A stretch of 64,000 nt of DNA from assembly GCF_001650735.1 (NCBI RefSeq), contig NZ_LXVY01000048.1, positions 353,361 through 417,360 of the forward strand. The letters run 5' to 3'. This document shows positions 16,961 through 25,462 of this stretch, piece by piece; position 1 is the stretch's first letter, and each line of letters opens with the position of its first letter. This DNA comes from Sphingomonas sp. TDK1 (GTDB taxonomy: Bacteria; Pseudomonadota; Alphaproteobacteria; Sphingomonadales; Sphingomonadaceae). The position numbers were made by a program, and so were the translations under genes. The notes below the pieces were generated by a model. That model was not told the origin of the DNA. It did no database searches and saw nothing but the letters and a program-made list of their open reading frames with translations.

Positions 16961-19117
16961 TTATTTGCCGTTGCCGGGCGCGTGCGGCGTCCGGATCGCC
17001 TCGTAGTAGCTGAGCGGCTGCGGCGGCGCGGCGTGACCGGCGGGCAGCGGGCGCTTCGACAGCGACTGCCAGTACGCGATCGAGGCGTCACGCCACCATT
17101 GGGCTTCCTCACGCTGGATGGCGAGGAAATCACGGACCTCGGCCCAGCGGCGGGCATCGACCTTGCCCTCCAGCCCGGCCCAGCGGTGCTGCATGTCCTT
17201 CACCGTGGCGATGCCGGTGTCGTAGTGGGCGACCAGACTGTCCCACAGCGTCTCGCCCGAGCGCATCCGATAGTCCCAGGGGACGTGGTGGAACCACAGC
17301 AGCAGGCTGTCCGGCACCGTCTTCAGGTCGCCCCAGCGCTTCGCCACCTGCGGCGCGTACTGGCCGAGCGCGTTGGTGCCGGTCGGCGTGCGGTCGAAGC
17401 CGATCCCGTTCGCATCGGCGCGGTGATAATAGGTCGGGTTCCATTCGGGCCGGGCGAGGTCCGAAACCCACGGCCCCGGGCCGTAATGGTGGCCGGTCGC
17501 CATCACATGGCCGAGCCCGAGCGGCGTCATGTAGTTCACCACCGCCTCGCGCGACTCCAGCATCATCGCGACGATGGGCGTGACCACCGCAGGATCCAGG
17601 CTCCAGGTCAGCCGCGCCCAGTCGCGGGCGATATCCGCGGCCTTGGCATCGGGATCCCAGGCGAGCCGGCCATAGGCGTACCAATTGGCCTGGTCGAACT
17701 GCGATCCGCTCCAGTTCACGTCCGTCCCGATATTGGCGACGCCCGCCATGCCGGTCAGCGCCTTGGGGGCGACCGGCGTCTCCAGCACCTTGGCGACGGT
17801 GCTGCCAGCGCGCGGGCGGAAGGTGTCGCTTTCCAGCACCTCCTCCCACATCGTCCCCAGATAGGCGAGGTGCGTGGCGAAGCCGAGATACTCCTTGGTG
17901 ATCTGCACCTCGAGCATCAGCGGCGTCCTGGGCATCGCGCCGAACAGCGGGTGGAAGGGCTCGCGCGGCTGGAAGTCGATCGCGCCGTTCTTCACCTGGA
18001 GGAGGACGTTGTCGCGGAATTTCCCGTCCAACGGCACGAACTCGTCGTTCGCCTGCTTGTGGCGATCGGCGTCGTTATGTTCCGAATAGACGAAGGCGCG
18101 CCACATCACCACGCCGCCATGGGGGGCGAGCGCATCGGCGAGCATGTTGGCGCCGTCGGCATGGCTGCGCTTATAGTCCGATGGACCGGGCTGCCCTTCC
18201 GAATTGGCCTTGACCAGGAAGCCGCCGAAATCGGGGATCACCGCGTAGATCTCGTCCGCCTTGGCCTTCCACCAGGCGCGAACCGCCGGATCCAGCGGGT
18301 CCGCCGTCTTGAGGCCGCCGATTTCGATCGGGGCGGAGAAGCGCGCGGTCAGATAGATGCGGATGCCATAGGGGCGGAAGACCCCAGCCAGCGCCTTCAC
18401 CTTCTGGAGGTAGGGCGCGGTGAGGATGTCGGCATTGGCGTTGACGTTGTTCGGCACCACCGCGTTGATGCCGACCGAGGCGTTGGCGCGGGCATAGTCG
18501 GTGTAGCGCGGGTCCTTGTAGCCCGGCAGCTTCTGCCAGTCCCATAGCGACTGGCCGGCATAGCCGCGCTCAACATAGCGATCGAGATTGTCCCAATGGT
18601 CGAGCACGCGCAGCTGCAGCTTGGGCGCATCCTGCACGTCAAGCGCATCGATGGGCTGGCGGAGCTGAAGCAGCTTGAGCAGGCGGAAGCTGCCGTAGAG
18701 CAGGCCGGTGTCGCTGTTCGCGGCGATCAGCGTCACCTTGGCGCCAGCTATCGTCGCCGTGCGGATCACGAAGCCCTCGCGGCCCAGCGCGGACAGCGGC
18801 AGCTTCATCCCAGCAAGCAACGGCGAGCCGGCCGTGGCGAGCACTACCCCGCCCTCGCCCTGCACCGCGCTGGCATGCACCGGCGCCGCGCCGATCAGCC
18901 CGGCAAGGCCGCGATCAAGCTCGTCCAGCGCGGCTCGGATCGTCGGGCGATTGCTGTCCGCCACCACGTAGCGGAGGTGCGGCACAACCCGCTGCTTCGT
19001 CGTCGCATCAAGCGGCTCGTAGCGCAGCCAAAGGTCATAGCCAGTTTCCGCATGCCCCTGATTCGCAAAGGCAAACGCCGCCAAAATCCACAAAATCGCC
19101 TGGAATGCCGCCCGCAT
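16961..19117 (-). CDS. aguA: GH67 alpha-glucuronidase
   Basis: A 718-aa enzyme with a signal peptide (MRAAFQAILWILAAFAFA). It removes 4-O-methylglucuronic acid side chains from xylo-oligosaccharides. Family motifs include NRPTIRAALDELDRGL, DHWDNLDRYVERGYAG, GINAVVPNNVNAN, the acid-base segment LVKANSEGQPGPSDY, MWRAFVYSE and LEVQITKEYLGF, with GTMWEEVLESDT and LLLWFHHVPWDYRM further on. The frame is open to 19192, but GAGAGAGGGC before ATG 19117 and the signal peptide fix the start. It is divergent from the GH10 gene with XylR operator 4 between them, and leads into the GH9 gene. Confidence 0.9.
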   Translation of the reverse strand: MRAAFQAILWILAAFAFANQGHAETGYDLWLRYEPLDATTKQRVVPHLRYVVADSNRPTIRAALDELDRGLAGLIGAAPVHASAVQGEGGVVLATAGSPLLAGMKLPLSALGREGFVIRTATIAGAKVTLIAANSDTGLLYGSFRLLKLLQLRQPIDALDVQDAPKLQLRVLDHWDNLDRYVERGYAGQSLWDWQKLPGYKDPRYTDYARANASVGINAVVPNNVNANADILTAPYLQKVKALAGVFRPYGIRIYLTARFSAPIEIGGLKTADPLDPAVRAWWKAKADEIYAVIPDFGGFLVKANSEGQPGPSDYKRSHADGANMLADALAPHGGVVMWRAFVYSEHNDADRHKQANDEFVPLDGKFRDNVLLQVKNGAIDFQPREPFHPLFGAMPRTPLMLEVQITKEYLGFATHLAYLGTMWEEVLESDTFRPRAGSTVAKVLETPVAPKALTGMAGVANIGTDVNWSGSQFDQANWYAYGRLAWDPDAKAADIARDWARLTWSLDPAVVTPIVAMMLESREAVVNYMTPLGLGHVMATGHHYGPGPWVSDLARPEWNPTYYHRADANGIGFDRTPTGTNALGQYAPQVAKRWGDLKTVPDSLLLWFHHVPWDYRMRSGETLWDSLVAHYDTGIATVKDMQHRWAGLEGKVDARRWAEVRDFLAIQREEAQWWRDASIAYWQSLSKRPLPAGHAAPPQPLSYYEAIRTPHAPGNGK

Positions 19118-19151
19118 TGCGCCCTCTCTCTTCCGCGATCGTTCGCGTTTG

Positions 19152-19191
19152 TTGACAAGCCTGTAGCAGGCCGAACATGGTACCGCTACCA
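19152..19191 (+). promoter_or_regulatory. Divergent aguA / GH10 promoter region with XylR operator 4
   Basis: TTGACA (19152-19157) is followed 20 bases later by TGGTACCGCTACCA (19178-19191). This is the same layout as the xylX promoter (TTGACA, 21 bases, operator). It matches operator 1 at 12 of 14 bases. The site is 40 bp upstream of the GH10 start and 60 bp upstream of aguA on the other strand, so one repressor could control both. Confidence 0.75.
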
Positions 19192-19230
19192 AGCAAGCGA
19201 CGCCCAGAGGCGCGATCAGGAGAGGGTTTC

Positions 19231-20388
19231 ATGGCAGATCACGGATTTCGCATCGACCGCCGCGGGCTGCTCGCCGCTGGCGCCGCCGCAGCCACGCTTC
19301 CGCTGGTCGCGCGCGCGACCTCGGTCGCCCCGGGGCTGAACATGCTCGCATCGCAGAAGAACATGCGGATCGGCTCCGCCTTCGCCTGGAACCCGTCCGG
19401 CGCCGATGCCGGCTCGTTCGCCAACCCGCGCTATGCTGCGCTGCTCGAGCGGGATTGCGGACTGCTCGTGCCCGAGAACCAGCTGAAGTGGCAGGCGATC
19501 CGGCCGGCCCCGGACAAGTTCGACTTCACCCATTTCGATGCGATGCTCGATTGGGCCGAGGCGCATCGCATGGCGATGCGCGGACACACGCTGCTGTGGC
19601 ACAAGAGCCAGTATTTCCCGCGCTGGCTGAACGACCACGACTTCGGCGCAACACCGCGGCGCGAGGCCGAGCGGCTGCTCACCACCCATATCGACACGGT
19701 GTGTCACCGTTACACCAAGCGAATCGCCAGCTATGACGTGGTCAACGAAACCGTCGACGAGACGACCGGGGCGCTGCGCGAGACGAGCCTTTCGCGCGCG
19801 TTCGGCGGCGCCGAGCCGATGCTCGACCACGCATTCCACGCTGCCCGCGCCGCCGCCCCAAGCGCGCAGCTGGTCTACAACGACTATATGAGCTGGGAGC
19901 CCGGCAACGAAGCGCATCGCAGCGGCGTGCTCCGCCTGCTGGAGGGCTTTCGCAAGCGCGGCGTGCCCGTCGACGCGCTGGGCGTACAGTCGCATATCGA
20001 ACCCGTCAGCGATGCACCTGCGGGCGTTCTCGCTGCGCGGCAGGAGAAAGCGTGGAGGGCGTTCCTCGATACGGTGACCGGCATGGGCTATCAGCTGTTG
20101 ATCACCGAATTCGATGTCGCCGATCAGCATCTCCCAACGGATGTCGCAATGCGCGACCGGCAGGTGGCCGACTATGCCGGGGTCTATCTCGACATCATGT
20201 TCGGTTACCCGCAGTTGCGCGACATGCTGTTCTGGGGAATGTGTGATCGCTATAGCTGGCTCAACGGCTTCAAGCCGCGCAAAGACGGCAGCGTGCCGCG
20301 GGTGGCGCCCTACGATCGCGAATTCCACGCGAAGCCGCTTCGCGACATCGTCTCGGCCAAATTGATCGCGACTGCGCGGCGGGGGTAA
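19231..20388 (+). CDS. GH10 endo-1,4-beta-xylanase, exported
   Basis: A 385-aa enzyme that cuts the xylan backbone. The N-terminus carries a Tat-like leader (RIDRRGLLAAGAAAATLPLVA), suggesting folded export. GH10 motifs are VPENQLKWQAIRPAPDKFDF, GHTLLWHKSQYFPRWL, the acid-base Glu in YDVVNETVDE, SHIEPVSDAP and the nucleophile Glu in LLITEFDVADQHLP. The length is normal for a single-domain xylanase. AGGAGAGGG precedes ATG 19231. Expression is expected to follow xylose through operator 4. Confidence 0.9.
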   Translation: MADHGFRIDRRGLLAAGAAAATLPLVARATSVAPGLNMLASQKNMRIGSAFAWNPSGADAGSFANPRYAALLERDCGLLVPENQLKWQAIRPAPDKFDFTHFDAMLDWAEAHRMAMRGHTLLWHKSQYFPRWLNDHDFGATPRREAERLLTTHIDTVCHRYTKRIASYDVVNETVDETTGALRETSLSRAFGGAEPMLDHAFHAARAAAPSAQLVYNDYMSWEPGNEAHRSGVLRLLEGFRKRGVPVDALGVQSHIEPVSDAPAGVLAARQEKAWRAFLDTVTGMGYQLLITEFDVADQHLPTDVAMRDRQVADYAGVYLDIMFGYPQLRDMLFWGMCDRYSWLNGFKPRKDGSVPRVAPYDREFHAKPLRDIVSAKLIATARRG

Positions 20389-20470
20389 AACTGGTACGCT
20401 CCCGTTCAGATTTCGCGGGTATACATCGTGCCCGGGCGGCGGAGTCGCCGAGGGATCAGGGAGCAGGGCA

Positions 20471-21478
20471 ATGGCTGCAGCAGCCGTGAGACGAGACGGG
20501 CCTGAAGGCGAGCAACCGCTCCCCAGCAGCGTCGACGTCGCGGCGCTGCATGCCAGTGCCGAAGCCCTGGTCCGCCTTCATGGCGGGTCAGCCGCCGTCC
20601 CCGCCGGCAGCAGCTTTCGCCAGCACCTGCTCGAACATGCCCGGACCGGTGCGCAGCGCAGCACGCTTGCGCAGCTGGGCGGCGACATCGAGCGGCGCGC
20701 TCGCGCCGGGCGCGTTCGTTCGATCGGAGCTGGCGCGCCGGTCGACATTTTGTTCGATCTTGCCGGGACGCTCGCCGACCTGATCGCCCGCGGGCGCGGC
20801 ACCGACGCCAACATCCTCGCGAATCGCTATCTGGATCTGTCGCCGCAGGGTGCAACCGGCTGGGCGCTGCTGCCGCTGATGCTATCGCTACGCACCGGCG
20901 ACCCTGCCGCCGCCGATCGGCTGCTGGAAGAAGTGCCTCCCCAGCTGATCGTGATCGGCGGGCTTTCCGGTACGGGCAAGTCGAGTCTCTCGCGGCTGTT
21001 GGGGGCCCATTACGGCCGGCGGCCCGGCGCGCGCGTGCTGCGGTCGGACGTGTTTCGGAAGCGGCTGGCCGGCGTGGCGCCCGAGGCGCGCCTCCCCGCT
21101 ACCCAATATACCCGCCGCAACGACGCGCTCACCTACGAAGCATTGTTCGAATCGGCCGACGACCATCTGCGCTGCGGCTCCACCGTGATCGTGGACGCGG
21201 TGTTCCTGAACCGCAGCGAACGCGAAGTGGCGCAGGCACTGGCGGTGCAGGTACGAGCGCCCTTTTCGGGCATCTGGCTGGAAGCGCCGGATCGCGATCG
21301 GATCGCGCGCATCACCGCCCGGACCGCCGATGCTTCCGACGCGACCGCAGAGATCGCCCGTGAGCAGGCGCGCCGCTCGGTGGGGGACCTGTTCGGCTGG
21401 CATCGCATGCGCGCCAATCGAGCGATGGAGCAGATCCTGCCCGCCGCGCGCGCTGCCATCGAGCGCGCGCGCCGCTGA
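20471..21478 (+). CDS. P-loop kinase with a truncated phosphotransferase-like N-terminal domain
   Basis: A 335-aa protein. The C-terminal half (from about residue 155) is a P-loop kinase of the COG0645 type: VIGGLSGTGKSS for the P-loop, VLRSDVFRKRLAGV for the substrate side, and STVIVDAVFLNRSERE. In relatives I know, this half follows an aminoglycoside phosphotransferase-like domain. Here the first 150 residues retain only its tail (DILFDLAGTLADLIARGRG, NRYLDL, GWALLPLMLSLRTGD), and the catalytic HGD loop is missing. The start ATG 20471 follows AGGGAGCAGGG. It could be a remodelled functional kinase or a shortened remnant; the substrate is unknown. Confidence 0.65.
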   Translation: MAAAAVRRDGPEGEQPLPSSVDVAALHASAEALVRLHGGSAAVPAGSSFRQHLLEHARTGAQRSTLAQLGGDIERRARAGRVRSIGAGAPVDILFDLAGTLADLIARGRGTDANILANRYLDLSPQGATGWALLPLMLSLRTGDPAAADRLLEEVPPQLIVIGGLSGTGKSSLSRLLGAHYGRRPGARVLRSDVFRKRLAGVAPEARLPATQYTRRNDALTYEALFESADDHLRCGSTVIVDAVFLNRSEREVAQALAVQVRAPFSGIWLEAPDRDRIARITARTADASDATAEIAREQARRSVGDLFGWHRMRANRAMEQILPAARAAIERARR

Positions 21479-21493
21479 CCGGCGCGGCGCGGA

Positions 21494-21841
21494 TCAGACC
21501 GCCTCGGCGGCTTCCGGCCTGAGCAGCAGCCCGCCTTCGCCCTCGCGTGCGAACAGGTCGTTCAGCGCCTCGAGCATCCGGCGCGCCTCCGGACTGGCAA
21601 GCGAATAGAAGATCATCTGACCCGCACGCCGGGCGGAAACCATGCCTTCGCGCCGCAGCAGCGCGAGCTGCTGGGACACCGCGGTATCGCGGGCACCGGT
21701 AAGGCGAGCAAGCTCCCCCACCGACTTCTCGCCTTCGGCGAGATGGCAGAGGAGCAACAGGCGGCTACGACCGGACAGCGCCTTCAAAAATTGCGACGCG
21801 TGGTCGATTACGTCGATCATATCGTTCTTCACGGCGACCAT
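21494..21841 (-). CDS. ArsR-family regulator
   Basis: A protein of about 115 aa with a winged helix-turn-helix: FLKALSGRSRLLLLCHLAEGEKSVGELARLTGARDTAVSQQLALLRREGMVSARRAGQMIFYSLA-type layout across residues 13-80. The metal-binding Cys pair usual in helix 3 is replaced (SVGELA), so it probably senses something other than arsenic-type metals. Start choice is uncertain; ATG 21841 and ATG 21820 both lie in frame. It is convergent with the kinase gene, 15 bp apart, and divergent from the AlkB-like gene across an AT-richer gap. Confidence 0.8.
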   Translation of the reverse strand: MVAVKNDMIDVIDHASQFLKALSGRSRLLLLCHLAEGEKSVGELARLTGARDTAVSQQLALLRREGMVSARRAGQMIFYSLASPEARRMLEALNDLFAREGEGGLLLRPEAAEAV

Positions 21842-22008
21842 GGCTATGCATGTAGCCCATGGCTGGCAAGCCGTCACGCGCCAAAATGTCCAGTATTTTC
21901 ATAAACCTGAATCAATGCTCATCATCATTTTCGTGAAGATGTCTCCGGTGTATGTTGCAAATCGGAAGCAATTTTGTAGCGTACCCGATGTTCGAACGTT
22001 GCAGCATT

Positions 22009-22638
22009 ATGGTACCAGACCAGCCTGATTTATTCGGTCTTTCCGCCCCTTCCGGGCTCGTTTCCGCGCCAGATTTCCTGACCGCAGCGGAAGAATCGAA
22101 CGCGATTGAGGCGATCGGTTCGTCGCCGTTACAGCCCTTCGAGTTTCAGGGCTGGACCGGCAATCGGCTGACGGTCAGTCATGGCTGGCACTATGATTTC
22201 GCGAATGCCGCCATGGCGCCCGCGACACCCCTGCCCGACTGGCTCCACCCACTGCGCGCGCGTGCAGAGGCATTTGCCGGCCTCCCGCCGGGCGCGCTCG
22301 TGCAGGCGCTGCTGCTCCTGTATCCACCGGGCGCAGGCATAGGCTGGCACCGCGATCGGCCAGTGTTCGAGGAGGTGGTGGGTATCTCGCTCGGGGCCGC
22401 AGCCACGCTGCGCCTGCGCCGCCGGACGGGCCCGCGCGCCTTTGAGCGCGCGGCGCTGCCGCTGGCGCCGCGCTCCATCTATCTGCTGTCCGGCGACGCC
22501 CGGCACGGCTGGGAGCACAGCATCGCCCCCATGACGGAGCCGCGCTGGTCGATCACGTTTCGCGCCTTCTCGCAGCTGGGCCTGCGCCAGACGCAGAACG
22601 GCCCGGGCGGGAGATCCCGTCCGGGCCGCACTGGTTGA
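22009..22638 (+). CDS. AlkB-like 2-oxoglutarate/Fe(II) dioxygenase
   Basis: About 209 aa. This family repairs alkylated bases by oxidative demethylation. Visible signatures are the iron ligands HxD in GIGWHRDRP, the distal His in ARHGWEHSI, and the 2-oxoglutarate-binding RWSITFR at the end of the domain. The N-terminal PDLFGLSAPSGL is also typical. The frame extends upstream to 21952, but ATG 22009 (MVPDQPDLFG) gives the normal domain start; no clear ribosome site decides between them. The C-terminal 20 residues are low complexity. Confidence 0.75.
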   Translation: MVPDQPDLFGLSAPSGLVSAPDFLTAAEESNAIEAIGSSPLQPFEFQGWTGNRLTVSHGWHYDFANAAMAPATPLPDWLHPLRARAEAFAGLPPGALVQALLLLYPPGAGIGWHRDRPVFEEVVGISLGAAATLRLRRRTGPRAFERAALPLAPRSIYLLSGDARHGWEHSIAPMTEPRWSITFRAFSQLGLRQTQNGPGGRSRPGRTG

Positions 22639-22668
22639 AGGTCCCGCCGCCGGAGCGGCGAAACGCCA

Positions 22669-25119
22669 TCAGAACTTCAGGCCAGCTTCGACACCCCAGG
22701 TGCGCGGCGGGTTGAAATTGGCGTAATCGCCCAGCACACCGCCATAGTTCAGCGAGCCATCATTGTTGACCGTCGGCGACGAGTTCGCGGCCGAGCGGCG
22801 ATAGATGTGGGTTTCGTTGAGCAGGTTGCGGCTCCACAGCGACACGGTCAGCAGCTGACCGCGATCGCTCATCTTGATGTCGGCGAGCGCGATGCGACCG
22901 TTGACGATGAAGCTCGGGTCGGTGCGGGTCGCCTCGTTCTGGAAGCTGTACTGGGCGTCGGCATAGTTGCCGTCCAGGTGGAAGCGCAGGCGCGTATCGC
23001 CACCGATGACCGGAAGTTCATAATCGATGAAGCCCGAGGCTGCGTTGCGCGGCGTGTACACCACGAACACCTGGGTCAGCGGGCTGCCCGGCAGCAGCGA
23101 GTTCGGCGTCGGCGGGATCTTCGTGTAGGTGTAGGCATAGGATGCGCCGAGCGTCAGGCCGTTGACCGGCTTCACGGTCAGGTCGGCTTCGATGCCGCGG
23201 ATCTTGGAGGTGCCGGGGGCATTGCCGGTGTTCTCGGTATGCTTAGTGTAGTTCGGGTTCTTCGTCACGCCGTCCGCCAGGAAGGGGTTGGTGTCGACGA
23301 AGTCGAAGTCGATCTGCGTGCCGGTACGATCCATGATGTAGCCGGCGAGGTTCAGGCGCGCCTTGTGGTCCAGAAGGTCCATCTTGGCGCCGACTTCATA
23401 GGCCTTCACCGCTTCCGGGCCGAACGCGCCGAAGTTGCTCGAACGGTCGTTCGCGCCGCCGGCACGGTAGCCGGTCGAGTATTTGGCATAGAGATTGACG
23501 TTCGGAGCAGCGTCGACGGCCACGGTCACCATCGGATCGAAGCGGCTGTTGTCGTAGTTGAAGGTATAGGGCGTGGCGACACCCGAAATCATGGTCAGCG
23601 CACCACGACGCTTGTCCTTGGTATAGCGGCCGCCGACGGTGACATGCAGGATGTCGACCGGGCTGTACGTCGCCTGTCCGAACGCCGCATAGCTGTGCGC
23701 CACAGCGTTGCTGTCACGCTGGCGCACCCAGTTCTGCGGCTGCCACAGCGACGCGTCGTTGATGGTGTTGCCGGTGCCGGTGGCGTTCCAGGTGTTGGTG
23801 GTCGGCGTCGCGGCATATTCGCGAGCGCCTTCGGTGAAGTAGTAGAGGCCGGCTGCGTAATCGAGCTTGTCGACGCTGCCGACGGCCTGGAATTCCTGGC
23901 TGAACTGCGTCTGGCGCAGGTACGACAGGCTGTAGCGGCTGAATGCAGTGTTCGGCGCGAAGATCGAACGGTGCGCGCCGCCCGAATTGTCCCACTGATC
24001 GGTGGTCACGCCGCGCCATGCGGTGATCGAGCGCAGCTGCAGATACGGCGCCACGTCATATTTCAGCGTGGTCGAGAAACCGTGCGTCTTGTCGACGCTC
24101 ACCTGCTGCGGCACGCCGATATCGGCGGTGCCCATGCGGTCGCCGGTCACCTTCACCTGCGACGAAAGCGGCGCGATACAGGGGTTGGTGGTGACGCCAC
24201 CGACGACGACGTTGCAGTTCGCGCCGCCAAAGGTGAGCTTGTTTGCGGCATTGTAGGTGCCGACATTGTAGCCGTTCGGGTTGTAGCTCACGAGCTGGCT
24301 ATAGAAGGGCGTGTTCTCGTCACGCGCCTGGTCGTAGGAGAACTGCGCCGAGAAGCCGTCGAACGGCTTCCACAGCGCGGTCGCGCGGCCGCCATAGCGC
24401 TGATACTGGTTCCAGCCTGCCTGGCCGCTCAGCGGGTTGCGCACGGTGGGATCCTGGTGCTGCACCACGCCGTCCAGCTTTACCGCGACATTCTTCACCG
24501 CCGGCAGGTCGAGGTGCATTTCACCGGTATAGCTGCCGTAGTTGCCGAAGCCTGCCGAGGCGCGGCCGCCGAATTCACCGGTCGGCGCCTTGGTGACGAT
24601 GCTCAGCGCGCCGCCTTCGGTATTGCGGCCGAACAGCGTGCCCTGGGGACCGCGCAGCACTTCGAGGCGCTCAACGTCGAACAGCGCCGCATTCAGGCCC
24701 TGGGAGCGGCCGAGATACACGCCGTCGATATAGACGCCCACACCCGAGTCGCGCGCGGTCTGGTTCTGGTCGAACGGCACGATGCCGCGGATGCCGACGG
24801 TCAGCGCCGACTGGCGGGCCTCGAAGGTCGCGATGCGCAGCGACGGCACGGTGCCGTCTGCGAGGTCGAGCAGGCTCTGGACGTGACGGTCCTTGAGCAC
24901 GGTCGGATCGAGCACCGAGATCGCGATCGGCGTCTTCTGGAGGTTGGTCTCGCGCTTGGTGGCGGTGACGACGATGTCGGCCAGGCCTTCCTGGTCGGTC
25001 CCGGCTGCCGGCTGCTGCGCGGCGGGCGCATCGTTATCGGCAGCGAAGGCGGGCGTAGCAGCGCTCGCGAACGTCGCGCTGGCGAGCAGCGCGAGGCGGA
25101 ACATAGAACGGTCGAGCAT
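22669..25119 (-). CDS. TonB-dependent outer-membrane receptor
   Basis: An 816-aa receptor. Residues 1-26 are a signal peptide ending in AFA. The TonB box region and plug follow (LADIVVTATKRETNLQKTPIAISVL, then GVYIDGVYLGRSQGLN, ERLEVLRGPQGTLFGRNTEGGALSIVT). The C-terminal part is a 22-strand barrel ending in Phe (GVEAGLKF). The family is the FecA/FhuA-like group of sphingomonad receptors; the ligand is not predictable. It has its own 343-bp upstream region with a perfect 17-bp palindrome. No partner transporter or sigma/anti-sigma pair is adjacent, so the substrate must be guessed from elsewhere in the genome. Confidence 0.9.
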   Translation of the reverse strand: MLDRSMFRLALLASATFASAATPAFAADNDAPAAQQPAAGTDQEGLADIVVTATKRETNLQKTPIAISVLDPTVLKDRHVQSLLDLADGTVPSLRIATFEARQSALTVGIRGIVPFDQNQTARDSGVGVYIDGVYLGRSQGLNAALFDVERLEVLRGPQGTLFGRNTEGGALSIVTKAPTGEFGGRASAGFGNYGSYTGEMHLDLPAVKNVAVKLDGVVQHQDPTVRNPLSGQAGWNQYQRYGGRATALWKPFDGFSAQFSYDQARDENTPFYSQLVSYNPNGYNVGTYNAANKLTFGGANCNVVVGGVTTNPCIAPLSSQVKVTGDRMGTADIGVPQQVSVDKTHGFSTTLKYDVAPYLQLRSITAWRGVTTDQWDNSGGAHRSIFAPNTAFSRYSLSYLRQTQFSQEFQAVGSVDKLDYAAGLYYFTEGAREYAATPTTNTWNATGTGNTINDASLWQPQNWVRQRDSNAVAHSYAAFGQATYSPVDILHVTVGGRYTKDKRRGALTMISGVATPYTFNYDNSRFDPMVTVAVDAAPNVNLYAKYSTGYRAGGANDRSSNFGAFGPEAVKAYEVGAKMDLLDHKARLNLAGYIMDRTGTQIDFDFVDTNPFLADGVTKNPNYTKHTENTGNAPGTSKIRGIEADLTVKPVNGLTLGASYAYTYTKIPPTPNSLLPGSPLTQVFVVYTPRNAASGFIDYELPVIGGDTRLRFHLDGNYADAQYSFQNEATRTDPSFIVNGRIALADIKMSDRGQLLTVSLWSRNLLNETHIYRRSAANSSPTVNNDGSLNYGGVLGDYANFNPPRTWGVEAGLKF

Positions 25120-25196
25120 GTTGATTTCCCCGAGGAGGCTAATTTGCTTCGGGGGGCGCCCTAGGGGCGGGATTTGGCAGGATTGTTACACCAACT

Positions 25197-25213
25197 GACG
25201 TATTAAATACGTC
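25197..25213. promoter_or_regulatory. 17-bp palindrome upstream of the TonB receptor gene
   Basis: GACGTATTAAATACGTC is a perfect palindrome with a single central A, 78 bp upstream of the receptor start. It lies in an AT-rich tract unlike the surrounding DNA. The size and symmetry fit an operator for a dimeric regulator. No second copy is seen in the window. Confidence 0.5.
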
Positions 25214-25403
25214 GATACATCATTTTCGCTTCATCTTCAAGTCTTCTGCCCGAATTTGCGAAGGCACGAAGCTTGAGATGAACTTCCCTCGTCTTGGTTA
25301 AGATCGCAAATCTTATTCTCCAGCACCATTAAAAATCTGATGTGATGCGGAAATGACACAGGCCATCGCGCCTAAGACTTGCGGGAGACAAGCCGAATCG
25401 AAA

Positions 25404-25435
25404 CCGCCCGCCATGCGAGGGTGCATGGCGGGCGG
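25404..25435 (-). terminator. Hairpin after the GH18-like/NodB/GT2 gene
   Basis: CCGCCCGCCATGC (25404-25416) pairs perfectly with GCATGGCGGGCGG (25423-25435) around GAGGGT. On the minus strand it is followed by TTTCGATT, a weak T-tract. It lies 28 bp past the stop of the large membrane gene. Confidence 0.65.
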
Positions 25436-25462
25436 CGCATCGAACCGTCGTTGCGTGGGCAG

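Larger units (their letters stand above)
25120..25462. other. Intergenic region, 343 bp
   Basis: No gene is visible. It contains the palindrome at 25197-25213, an AT-rich promoter-like stretch (25200-25340) for the TonB receptor on the minus strand, and the terminator-like stem of the upstream glycosyltransferase gene at 25404-25435. No cobalamin or other riboswitch core is recognisable. Confidence 0.7.

Noticed and set aside
15736..18547. Long + strand open frames across the GH9 and GH67 genes
   Set aside because: They arise from high-GC third positions on the opposite strand; GH9 and GH67 motifs define the coding strand.
22807..25164. A 785-aa open frame on the + strand
   Set aside because: Antisense shadow of the TonB receptor gene; low-complexity Arg/Ala/Val composition.
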